Positions 8,257-15,428 of a stretch of DNA of 23,359 bases are shown here, piece after piece. The first letter of the stretch is position 1. Each line of letters opens with the position of its first letter. Source of the stretch: Actinomycetes bacterium. GTDB taxonomy: Bacteria; Actinomycetota; Actinomycetes; Propionibacteriales; Propionibacteriaceae. The translations under genes were made by a program, and so were the position numbers. A model generated the notes under the pieces. That model ran no database searches and had not been told where the DNA came from. It saw only the letters and a program-made list of their open reading frames with translations. The DNA is taken from assembly GCA_023436925.1 (NCBI GenBank), contig JAEZHJ010000054.1, positions 1 through 23,359 of the forward strand, in the 5' to 3' direction.

Positions 8257-9546
8257 TCAGCCGCCGAAGCCGATCGAGGTCGCCTCGGACTGGACGGTCT
8301 CCAAAGCGGCGGTCGGATCCTCGCCCGCCCGGGTGACCTGCTCGACCTGCGCGTCCAGGCTGGCGGCGACCTGCTCCCAGGTGGCGACCGACGGCGGAGC
8401 GAGGGCGCTGTTCAGCTGGGCGCCGAAGGTGGCCAGCTTCTCGTCCGAGGTCAGCGAGGAGTCGTCCCACGCGCTCTTCAGCGCAGGCAGGTCGGTGGTC
8501 AGCTTGTACCACTCGATCTGGGTGTCCTGCTGGCTGAGGAACTCGACGAACTTCCAGGCCGAGTCGCGGTTCTGGGTGTTCTTGAAGACCGCCAGGTTGG
8601 AGCCGCCGACGAACGAGGTGGAGGTGACCTTCTTCGGCATCAGCATGACGTTGTACTTGTCCTTGAACGAGTCACCGCCGCCGGCCTTCTCCACCGCCGC
8701 CATCATCCACGGCCCGGAGATGAACATCGGCACCTTGCCGCTGACGAAGTCGGACTCGGTGGTGCCCTGGGCCGGGGCCGGGTTGGCCAGGCCCTCGGTG
8801 AAGAAGCTCTGGTAGTAGGCCAGCGCCTCGGCGTTCTCCGGGGAGTTCCAGGTCCACTCGGTGGCGTCGGCGTTCACCACGGTGCCGCCGTTGGACCACA
8901 TGAACGGCACCACGGTCTGCCAGGACCCGGTCTGGCCCGGCTGCAGGGAGATCCCCCACTCGGCACCGGCCTTGTCCTTCATCGCCTTGGCCATCGCCTT
9001 CAGGCCGTCCCAGTCGGTCGCCTCGGTGACCCCTGCCTTCTTGGCCAGGTCGGTCCGGTAGAAGACCAGCCGGGTCTCGACGTACCAGGGCACGGCATAG
9101 CTGGTGCCACCGACCTCGGTGGTGCCCCAGGCACCCTCGAAGAACTGGGAGCCGTCGATCGAGGACGGGGTCGGATCCAGGGCGTCCATCCCGACGAACT
9201 CGCCCATCCACGTGGTGCCGACCTGGGCGACGTCGGGGGCCTGTCCGGCCGCGATCGCCGCCTTGAACTTGGTGTACGCATCGGCCCACGGGACGGCGGT
9301 GATGTTGATCGTCACGTCCGGGTTGGCCGCCTTGAACTTCTCGGCGAGGTCGGGCAGCGCTTCGCCCTCGGCGCCCATCGCCCAGACGGTGAGGGTGCCG
9401 GTGGCCGGACCCTCGGAAACACCGCCGCCGCTGGTCTGCTCACCGCCCGGGCTGGCGGGACCCTCGGTGCGTCCGCAGGCGGCCAGCAGCGCCGAGGCGG
9501 CCAGCACCGAAACCGCCGCCGCCGTCACCTTGCTCAGCTTGCGCAT
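8257..9546 (-). CDS. Extracellular sugar-binding lipoprotein (family 1 solute-binding protein), first gene of operon A
   Basis: This 429-residue lipoprotein captures an oligosaccharide for the ABC importer encoded just downstream. The start is the ATG at 9546, 18 codons inside a longer open frame. It is chosen because AAGGAG lies just upstream and because it gives a clean signal peptide: MRKLSKV, a hydrophobic core, and the lipobox LLAAC with lipidated Cys24. A Gly/Ser/Glu-rich linker follows to about residue 50. The mature domain begins TLTVWAMGAEGEALPDL, typical of family 1 binding proteins, and includes the conserved-type stretch KFVEFLSQQDTQ. It is the first gene of the six-gene minus-strand operon that ends in GH94. 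Ligand is inferred to be beta-1,2-gluco-oligosaccharide from context. Confidence 0.92.
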   Translation of the reverse strand: MRKLSKVTAAAVSVLAASALLAACGRTEGPASPGGEQTSGGGVSEGPATGTLTVWAMGAEGEALPDLAEKFKAANPDVTINITAVPWADAYTKFKAAIAAGQAPDVAQVGTTWMGEFVGMDALDPTPSSIDGSQFFEGAWGTTEVGGTSYAVPWYVETRLVFYRTDLAKKAGVTEATDWDGLKAMAKAMKDKAGAEWGISLQPGQTGSWQTVVPFMWSNGGTVVNADATEWTWNSPENAEALAYYQSFFTEGLANPAPAQGTTESDFVSGKVPMFISGPWMMAAVEKAGGGDSFKDKYNVMLMPKKVTSTSFVGGSNLAVFKNTQNRDSAWKFVEFLSQQDTQIEWYKLTTDLPALKSAWDDSSLTSDEKLATFGAQLNSALAPPSVATWEQVAASLDAQVEQVTRAGEDPTAALETVQSEATSIGFGG

Positions 9547-9786
9547 GGAGTACTCCTTCACTGAGTGCCAGGACGGGGGTAGACCGGCGCTCCGCGGCAA
9601 CCTCGCTCACGGAAGGGGTTGTGCGGACCCGGGATGGCCTGGGCAGCACGGCGAGCCGGGCGGTCATTGCCCTCGGCTCCACCATGGTCGACGCCTCCGT
9701 CACCAAGAGGCGGGCACGGTCGCCCGCGCACCTCGAATACCCCGCCTTGGCACGGTTCACACCCCGAGCGGCGGGGAGCAGAAGTG
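9547..9786. promoter_or_regulatory. Leader and presumed promoter region of operon A
   Basis: These 240 bases separate the arsR stop from the first gene of the glucan operon, both on the minus strand. The promoter of operon A must lie here unless it reads through from arsR. I see no convincing -35/-10 pair and no clear LacI-type operator. The only short palindrome of note is ACCATGGT at 9681-9688. The ribosome site AAGGAG is at the left end. Confidence 0.3.
9762..9776 (-). terminator. Short GC hairpin after arsR
   Basis: CCCCG (9762-9766) and CGGGG (9772-9776) form a perfect 5-bp stem with a 5-base loop, 11 bases beyond the arsR stop. There is no T run after it on the minus strand, so it is at best a weak terminator. 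Confidence 0.25.
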
Positions 9787-10146
9787 CTAGCCGGCGGCGA
9801 GTCCGGCGCCCGGGACGAGCGCCTCCGCGAGCCGCTCCAGGCCGCCGGGCACGAGGCTGTAGTAGGCCCACCTGCCCCGCTGCTCACGGGCCACCAGGCC
9901 GGCCTCGGTAAGGATCCTCAGGTGGTGGGAGACGGTCGGCTGGCTGAGCCCGACCGGGTCGGTCAGGTCGCAGACGCAGGCCTCCCGGCCCGGCTGTGCG
10001 GCGATGAAGGAGACCAGCCGGACCCGGGTCGGGTCACCGAGCGCCTTGAACGCCCGGGCGGTGGCTTCGGCCGCCGCACCGTCCAGCGCGCCCTCGGTCA
10101 ACGGGGCGCAGCAGGCTGCTGCCGGTGGCTGGTCGAGCGGGATCAT
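9787..10146 (-). CDS. arsR: ArsR-family arsenic-responsive repressor
   Basis: This 119-residue winged-helix repressor would bind the arsR-arsM control region and release it when As(III) binds. The ATG at 10146 is preferred over an upstream in-frame ATG because the protein then begins at the expected length and the control region stays free. The helix-turn-helix is around residues 60-80 (LSQPTVSHHLRIL), followed by a beta-wing (EQRGRWAYYSLV). The cysteine pattern is telling: an N-terminal pair C12-C13 plus C57-V-C59-D at the start of the recognition region. The CVCD motif matches the classical ArsR sensor, while an N-terminal Cys pair is used by the Corynebacterium glutamicum type. It is divergent from arsM, so it likely controls both. 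Family assignment is firm; which thiols bind arsenic is inferred. Confidence 0.9.
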   Translation of the reverse strand: MIPLDQPPAAACCAPLTEGALDGAAAEATARAFKALGDPTRVRLVSFIAAQPGREACVCDLTDPVGLSQPTVSHHLRILTEAGLVAREQRGRWAYYSLVPGGLERLAEALVPGAGLAAG

Positions 10147-10228
10147 GCCACTGATCCTGCCACACGCATTGAAGTTCGTCGATCGATCTGCCAGCATGTC
10201 GTATCGAGAATCATCGATAGGAGAGACG
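10147..10228. promoter_or_regulatory. arsR-arsM divergent control region with inverted repeat
   Basis: The 82-base gap between divergent arsR and arsM contains a perfect inverted repeat TATCGA-N6-TCGATA at 10202-10219, only 9 bases before the arsM start and overlapping the approach to its ribosome site (AGGAGAG). A second small palindrome TCGATCGA lies at 10179-10186. ArsR-family operators are typically such AT-richer 12-2-12-like dyads, so the first is the best operator candidate. Promoter boxes are not clear; TTGAAG at 10169-10174 could be a -35 for arsM. Confidence 0.5.
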
Positions 10229-11011
10229 ATGTCCGAGCAGGAGACGGTCGAGTTGGTCCGGGAGCGCTACGCGCAGGCCGCCGTGGAGTCGCGGCAGCAG
10301 GGCCGGGCGGCCCTGCAGGTACTCCAGCAACGAGACGCAGCAGCCGCGACCTGCTGCTCCACCGGAGCCGCCGAGGCTGAGGGCTTCGGCTCGCGGCTCT
10401 ACAGCACCCTGGAGACCGCCGAGCTGCCGATCGCCGCGGTCGCGGCCAGCCTCGGCTGCGGCAATCCGACCGCGGTCGCCGAGCTCAAGCCCGGCGAGCG
10501 CGTCCTCGACCTCGGCTCCGGGGGTGGGATCGACGTCCTGCTCTCGGCCACCCGGGTCGGCCCGACCGGCTTCGTCTACGGGGTCGACATGACCGACGAG
10601 ATGCTGGCGCTGGCCGAGGAGAACCGGGTCGCGGCGGGGGCCACCAACGTCGCGTTCCTGAAGGGGCGGATCGAGGACGTGCCGCTGCCCGACGGCTCGG
10701 TCGACGTGGTCATCTCGAACTGCGTGATCAATCTGTCGGTCGACAAGCCGAAGGTGATCGCCGAAATGTTCCGGGTGCTGGCCCCCGGCGGCCGGATCGG
10801 GATCTCCGACGTCGTCGCCGAGGACCACCTCACCCCGGCCGAGCGCGCCGAGCGGGGCTCCTGGGCGGGCTGCGTGGCGGGCGCCCTCAGCCGCAGCGAG
10901 TACCTGGCTGAATTGGCCGCGGCCGGCTTCGAGCAGGCCTCGGTGACCTTCACCCACGAGACCGCCGAGGGCATCCACTCGGCGATCATCAGCGCCACCC
11001 GACCGGTCTGA
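10229..11011 (+). CDS. arsM: Arsenite S-adenosylmethionine methyltransferase
   Basis: This 260-residue class I methyltransferase would transfer methyl groups from S-adenosylmethionine to arsenite in the cytosol, giving methylated and volatile arsenicals. The start is the ATG at 10229, preceded by AGGAGAG. The SAM-binding glycine motif is DLGSGGG at 94-100, and the acidic residue at the end of strand 2 is in VYGVDMTDEML (117-127). The family cysteines are present: C42-C43 near the N-terminus, C77 in LGCGNP, C165 in ISNCVINL and C215 in SWAGCVAG, matching the conserved arsenic-binding thiols of ArsM enzymes. It is transcribed away from arsR through a shared 82-base control region. No arsenite efflux pump or arsenate reductase lies in the window, so this is a methylation-only cassette locally. 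Confidence 0.93.
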   Translation: MSEQETVELVRERYAQAAVESRQQGRAALQVLQQRDAAAATCCSTGAAEAEGFGSRLYSTLETAELPIAAVAASLGCGNPTAVAELKPGERVLDLGSGGGIDVLLSATRVGPTGFVYGVDMTDEMLALAEENRVAAGATNVAFLKGRIEDVPLPDGSVDVVISNCVINLSVDKPKVIAEMFRVLAPGGRIGISDVVAEDHLTPAERAERGSWAGCVAGALSRSEYLAELAAAGFEQASVTFTHETAEGIHSAIISATRPV

Positions 11012-11023
11012 GAACCCAACGGC

Positions 11024-11042
11024 CGGGGCGGGCCCGGCCCCG
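11024..11042 (+). terminator. GC-rich hairpin after arsM
   Basis: CGGGGC (11024-11029) and GCCCCG (11037-11042) can pair around a 7-base loop, 12 bases after the arsM stop and in the gap between convergent genes. No T run follows, as is common in very GC-rich genomes; it is a possible terminator only. Confidence 0.35.
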
Positions 11043-11055
11043 CGCCCCCGCCGGG

Positions 11056-11077
11056 CCCCCCCCCCCCCCCCCCCCCC
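11056..11077. repeat. Homopolymer run of 22 C
   Basis: Positions 11056-11077 are an unbroken run of C, flanked by GGG on both sides (CCGGG before, GGGCCGGG after). It lies between the convergent arsM and GH120 genes, outside both coding regions. It is a G22 run on the minus strand with high quadruplex potential. It may be real, length-variable, or a sequencing or assembly artefact. Confidence 0.9.
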
Positions 11078-11093
11078 GGGCCGGGTGGAAGGG

Positions 11094-13061
11094 TCAGCCG
11101 AGCCGGATCCGGTTGCTGCCGGGCCGCAGCCCGACCAGCGGTCCGGCCGGGTAGGTGGCCCCGGCGTCCTTGGGCGCACCGGCGAGGTCGCGGTCGAAGA
11201 CGACCGGGCTGCCGTCGCGCTCCTCGAAGTTGGCCGCGGCGATCCGCACCGCCGGCAGGTCGTCGGCCTGCACCGGGTTGGCGAACGCCGCCTCGAAGCC
11301 GGCCGGCAGTTCGGCCTCGAGCACCAACTCGTCGCCGTCGCGGACCACCCGGGCGACGGCCGGACCGTCCAGCAGGATGGCGTTCTCCTCGCCGGCGAAC
11401 GCCTCGGCCCCGGCGGCGTACACGTTCTGCGCGCAGAACACCGGCTGCTCGACGCTGATGAACCGGTGGTGGTCGCCGGGCGGGCGGTTCCGCAGTTCGT
11501 CGCGGTACTCCGCCAGGCTCGCCGGGCGCTCACCGTACACAGCCGTCCCGAAGCCGGTGGTGGCGATCCCGGCCGGGTTCTCCAGGTAGCCCGGTTGCTC
11601 GGAGCCGAGGAAGATGTTCTGCCGGAACCGGTCGTCGCCGCCCTGGATCACCGCGTAGCCGGCCACCTGGGTGCTGTGCGGACGGTGGTACGGCGTCGCC
11701 CGGTCCATCACCGGTTCGACCCGGATCAGCCCGCAGACCAGGTTGCTCACATAGGCGCCGCCCTGGCTGAAGCTCTCGATGGAGACCGGCGAGGCGAAGA
11801 TGTTGTGGTCGACGACGTACGGTCCGTGGCTGACCTCGACGAACAGGTCACGGCTGTTGTCGTAGTTCAGGTTGCGGGTGTAACGGGTGCCCTGGGCCTG
11901 CCAGTCCAGCCAGGTGCCCAGCGAGCAGTCGTGGATCCGGTTGCCCTCGATCACGACGTCGACGGCGGCGTGCAGCTTGATGCCGCCGATCTCGTAGCCG
12001 TAGAACTCCCGCTTCAGCGCGATGTTGTAGATGTGGTTGTCCGCGATGGTCGAGAACACGCATCCCAGGTGACCGACGACCCCGTTCTGGCCGCAGTCGT
12101 GGATGGTGTTGCGGCGCACCACGTGCCCGCCGATGTGTTCGGCGTCCCAGCCGATCTGGCGGGCGCTGAAGACCGACTCGAGCTGGTACTGGTAGCCGGG
12201 CTTGTCACCCCGCTCGGCGGAGTAGTTCTGGCCGGTCGAGGCCTCCTTGCCGAGCGAGACCGCCGAGCACTTGGCGTCGTGGATGTCGTTGTCCTCGATG
12301 ATCCAGCCCTTGGCCCAGTTCGGCCCGATCAGGCCGGGCTGGTCGGCGGTCGGCGGCGTCCACGGGCAGGCGGCCTGCGCCAGCTCGAAACCACGCACCG
12401 TGATGTAGTCGAGGTGGTGCTCGGTGGGGAAGAACACCGACCGGCGGACGTTGATCTCGACCAGCTCGGTGTTGGGATCGGCGTCGTGGAAGTTGGCCCA
12501 GATCGTTGTCGTGTCGGCGCCGACCTCGGCGTACCACACGTACCGGGTCTGGTCCGGGTCCTTCACCGCGACCGGTAGCTGCGTCCAGTCGTCGAGGATC
12601 TCCTCGCGCACCTGCGGGTCGAGCAGGGCCGCCCGGTCGTCAGCCTCGTAGAAGCTGCGGCCGTTGAGGTAGACCTCGCCGAGGTGCCGAGCCGGCTGGG
12701 ACGGCTGCGGCCGCGCGAGCCAGTCGCCGAACAGCTGCTCGGCGTACGGGTTGAAGTCGCCGAACAGCGAGTTCGGCACCTCGACCCGCCAGACGGTGCC
12801 CTCCTCGCGGGTCCACCCGGTGATCCGCTCCGAGCCCTTGATGACGACGTGCTCGCCCTCGGCTGCCTGGTAGGTGATCCGTTCCCGGTCGCTGCGGCCG
12901 CCGCGGCGCGGCTTGACCCATTCGCGGTACTCGCCGGCGTGGACCACGACGGTGTCCCCGGGGACGGCCAGGGCCGCGGCGCGGTTGATCGTCCGCAGCG
13001 GTTCCTGCTCGGTCCCGGGAGCCTGGTCGGACCCGGTGGTGGCGACGTGCAGTGTTGTCAT
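11094..13061 (-). CDS. GH120 family beta-xylosidase
   Basis: This 655-residue right-handed beta-helix enzyme would remove xylose from xylo-oligosaccharides in the cytosol; no signal peptide is present. It resembles, from memory, the Thermoanaerobacterium saccharolyticum GH120 enzyme XylC (about 640 residues) along its whole length. Shared-type stretches include DTVVVHAGEYREWVKP (36-51), CPWTPPTADQPGLIGPNW (232-249) and WIIEDNDIHDAKCSAVSLGK (253-272). The catalytic pair is D386 (WLDWQAQG) and E409 (FVEVSHGPY), spaced 23 residues apart exactly as D382 and E405 in XylC. The ATG at 13061 is chosen because a GAGAGG site precedes it and the protein then begins MTTLHVATTGSD like the family; the open frame continues upstream but over GH51. 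It is the last gene of operon C, 32 bases after GH51. Confidence 0.93.
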   Translation of the reverse strand: MTTLHVATTGSDQAPGTEQEPLRTINRAAALAVPGDTVVVHAGEYREWVKPRRGGRSDRERITYQAAEGEHVVIKGSERITGWTREEGTVWRVEVPNSLFGDFNPYAEQLFGDWLARPQPSQPARHLGEVYLNGRSFYEADDRAALLDPQVREEILDDWTQLPVAVKDPDQTRYVWYAEVGADTTTIWANFHDADPNTELVEINVRRSVFFPTEHHLDYITVRGFELAQAACPWTPPTADQPGLIGPNWAKGWIIEDNDIHDAKCSAVSLGKEASTGQNYSAERGDKPGYQYQLESVFSARQIGWDAEHIGGHVVRRNTIHDCGQNGVVGHLGCVFSTIADNHIYNIALKREFYGYEIGGIKLHAAVDVVIEGNRIHDCSLGTWLDWQAQGTRYTRNLNYDNSRDLFVEVSHGPYVVDHNIFASPVSIESFSQGGAYVSNLVCGLIRVEPVMDRATPYHRPHSTQVAGYAVIQGGDDRFRQNIFLGSEQPGYLENPAGIATTGFGTAVYGERPASLAEYRDELRNRPPGDHHRFISVEQPVFCAQNVYAAGAEAFAGEENAILLDGPAVARVVRDGDELVLEAELPAGFEAAFANPVQADDLPAVRIAAANFEERDGSPVVFDRDLAGAPKDAGATYPAGPLVGLRPGSNRIRLG

Positions 13062-13093
13062 CTGGTGTTCCCTCTCCGAGGCTGGCGGTTGGG

Positions 13094-14578
13094 TTAACGC
13101 AATGGACGGACGCGGGACCAGCTGGCCGGCGGCAGGACGACCTCGTCCCCACCGGCGACCTGGCGCTGCGAAGGCGTGACCCGGTCGGGGTGGTCGGCGT
13201 TGTTGGTCAGGTGGAGATCCTCCCCGGCCAGGCTGACAACCTCGAGCGGGCCGTCGTGGCCCTCGAAGCCCATCTTCAACGAGATCGACCGGTCGGGGTA
13301 GCGGTTGACCAGCAACAGGCAGGCCCGGCCCTGGTTCACCCCGGCCACGGCCTGGACGGCGGGCACCGTCCCGTACGCCTGGGTGTCGATACTGGGGACG
13401 TCGAGTTCGACGGGGAGCAGCGCCCCGCCGGCCAGCACCGAGCTGAGCGCGAACGGGTGGAAGGTGGTCTGCCGCCACACCGGCCCCCCGGGCAGCGTCA
13501 TGATCGGGGCGATCGCGTTGACGAGCTGCGCGATGCACGCGACCTTGACGCGGTCGGCGTGAGCGATCAGCGACATCAGCAGCGAGCCGGCGGCGACGCC
13601 GTCGACCAGGGTGTACTCCTCCTCCAGCAGCGGGGGCGCGAACGGCCAGTTCCCGATCCCGCTGATGGTGTCGCGCTGCTGGTGGCGGCGCATGTTCCAG
13701 ACGTTCCACTCATCGAAGGAGAGGTCGATCCGCTTGTCGGAGCCGAGCTCGGCGCCGACCTCGTCGGCGATCGCAACCGCCCGCTCTATGTAGCGGTCCA
13801 TCCCGGCCCCGCTGGCCAGGAAGGAGGTGAGGTCCACGTCGTCCTCGGACACGTACCAGTGGCAGGAGAGCTGGTCGACGCGGGTGTAGCTCAACCGCAG
13901 GACCTGCCGGATCCACTCCTCGAACCACGGCACGTCGGGGCCGGACGGGCCGCACGCCACCAGTTCCAGCGAGTCGTCGAGGCAGCGCATGGCGTGCGCG
14001 GTCTGCTCGGCGAGCCTGCCGTAGTCCTCGGCGGTGCGGTGGCCGAGCTGCCACTCACCGTCCATCTCGTTGCCCAGGCACCAGGACCTGACCCCGAACG
14101 GCTCGTCGTGGCCGTGGCTGCGCCGCAGCTCGGCCAGGGCGCCGACCGACGCGTTGCAGTACTCGAGCAGCCGCATCGCGTCGGCGACGCCGCGGGTGCC
14201 GAGGTTGACCGCCATCATCGGCTCCGCCCCGACCGTGCGCGCCCAGCCGATGAACTCGGCCGTGCCGACCTCGTTGGGCTCCAGGCTGTGCCAGGCAGGA
14301 TCGAGCCGGACCGGCCGCTCGGCGACCGGGCCGACCCCGTCCTCCCAGTTGTAGGCGGAGACGAAGTTCCCGCCGGGATAGCGGACCAGGGTCGCCCCGA
14401 GCTCCTTGACCGCCTCGATCACGTCGCGGCGCATCCCGTCCGGCCCCGCGGTGGGGTGACCGGGCTCGTAGATCCCGCCGTAGACGGCGCGGCCGACATG
14501 CTCCAGGAAGCCGCCGAAGATCCGGCGGTCGATCTCGACGCCGGGCTGCGAACCGACTCTCAGCGACCCTGATTCCAT
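13094..14578 (-). CDS. GH51 family alpha-L-arabinofuranosidase
   Basis: This 494-residue retaining glycosidase would remove arabinofuranosyl side groups from arabinoxylo- or arabino-oligosaccharides inside the cell. The barrel begins IFGGFLEHVGRAVYGGIYEP (20-39), followed by LVRYPGGNFVSAYNWEDGVG (64-83). The acid/base is E171 in CLGNEMDG and the nucleophile E290 in LSFDEWNVW, both as in characterised GH51 enzymes of about 500 residues. The C-terminal beta domain starts near residue 380. No signal peptide is seen. The ATG start lies 7 bases after the stop of the upstream permease, with a weak GGTGAG ribosome site. Together with the GH120 xylosidase it gives the cell the two activities needed for arabinoxylan oligomers brought in by the adjacent importer. 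Confidence 0.95.
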   Translation of the reverse strand: MESGSLRVGSQPGVEIDRRIFGGFLEHVGRAVYGGIYEPGHPTAGPDGMRRDVIEAVKELGATLVRYPGGNFVSAYNWEDGVGPVAERPVRLDPAWHSLEPNEVGTAEFIGWARTVGAEPMMAVNLGTRGVADAMRLLEYCNASVGALAELRRSHGHDEPFGVRSWCLGNEMDGEWQLGHRTAEDYGRLAEQTAHAMRCLDDSLELVACGPSGPDVPWFEEWIRQVLRLSYTRVDQLSCHWYVSEDDVDLTSFLASGAGMDRYIERAVAIADEVGAELGSDKRIDLSFDEWNVWNMRRHQQRDTISGIGNWPFAPPLLEEEYTLVDGVAAGSLLMSLIAHADRVKVACIAQLVNAIAPIMTLPGGPVWRQTTFHPFALSSVLAGGALLPVELDVPSIDTQAYGTVPAVQAVAGVNQGRACLLLVNRYPDRSISLKMGFEGHDGPLEVVSLAGEDLHLTNNADHPDRVTPSQRQVAGGDEVVLPPASWSRVRPLR

Positions 14579-14585
14579 GCTGGTC

Positions 14586-15425
14586 TCACCCCTTCACAGC
14601 GCCGGTCAGGCCGCCGACGATCCGCCGCTCGAAGAGGCTGAAGAAGGCCAGCGCGGGCAGCATCGACAACGAGGTGAAGGCGAGCACCGCCGCGGTGTCG
14701 ACCGAGTGCTCCGACGAGAACGCCTGGACGCCGAGGGGCAGGGTGTACAGGCTCGCGTCGTTCAGGATGAACAGCGGGAGCAGGTAGCCGTTCCACGACC
14801 CGATGAAGGCCAGGATCCCGGTGGTGACCAGGCCGGGCACCGACAGCCGCAGCGCGATCCGCCAGAAGAAGGCCAGCCGGCCGCAACCGTCGATCGCTGC
14901 CGCCTCCTCGATCTCCTTGGGGATCGCCTGCAGGAACGGGACCAGGATGACGATGGTCATCGGCAACCCGAAGGCGATCTGCGGGATGATCACGCCGGCG
15001 TGGGTGTTGACCAGCCCGAGCGAGCGGATCAGCAGGTACAGCGGGGTGATCGCGACGGTGATCGGGAACATCAGGCCGGAGGCGTAGAAGGCGTACAGCG
15101 CACCGCGTCCGCGGAAGTTGTAGCGCGCCACCACGTAAGCGGCCATCAGGGCGACCACGACGACACCGACGGTCGTGATGCAGGCGACGAACAGGGAGTT
15201 GCCGGCCTGCTGCCAGAACATCGAGCCGCTCAGCACGTCGACGTAGTTCTGGACCTGCCAGGTGCTCGGCCAGCCGGCCGGGTCCGTGGTCAGTTCAGCG
15301 TTGGTGCGGAAGGCGCCGATGATGATGTACAGCACCGGGCCGAGGCAGAGCGCGATCAGGACCACGGCGACGAGGTAGATGATGGGTGAGCCCCACTCGT
15401 ACCCCTTCTTGGATCTGGCTGCCAT
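14586..15425 (-). CDS. Sugar ABC transporter permease, MalG type (arabinoxylan locus)
   Basis: This 279-residue inner-membrane permease has six predicted membrane segments, the first at about residues 14-36. Its EAA loop begins at E174 (EAAAIDGCGRLAFFWRI). It starts at an ATG with GGGAGG upstream, 3 bases after the TAG stop of the MalF-type partner, and ends 7 bases before GH51. It would form the translocation pore for arabinoxylo-oligosaccharides with the product of 15429-16397. No ATPase is encoded nearby, so it probably uses a shared MsiK-like ATPase. Confidence 0.92.
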   Translation of the reverse strand: MAARSKKGYEWGSPIIYLVAVVLIALCLGPVLYIIIGAFRTNAELTTDPAGWPSTWQVQNYVDVLSGSMFWQQAGNSLFVACITTVGVVVVALMAAYVVARYNFRGRGALYAFYASGLMFPITVAITPLYLLIRSLGLVNTHAGVIIPQIAFGLPMTIVILVPFLQAIPKEIEEAAAIDGCGRLAFFWRIALRLSVPGLVTTGILAFIGSWNGYLLPLFILNDASLYTLPLGVQAFSSEHSVDTAAVLAFTSLSMLPALAFFSLFERRIVGGLTGAVKG

Positions 15426-15428
15426 GGC

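Noticed and set aside
9558..9887. A minus-strand open frame (109 codons) across the arsR end and operon A leader
   Set aside because: It overlaps arsR in another frame, and its product has no conserved feature.
13062..13709. A 216-codon N-terminal extension of the GH120 gene
   Set aside because: The extension overlaps GH51 in another frame and has no family similarity, while the ATG at 13061 has a ribosome site and matches the family start.
13052..14572. A 506-codon plus-strand open frame opposite GH51
   Set aside because: The GH51 catalytic motifs on the minus strand are decisive; the plus product is a His/Gly/Val/Asp-rich shadow.
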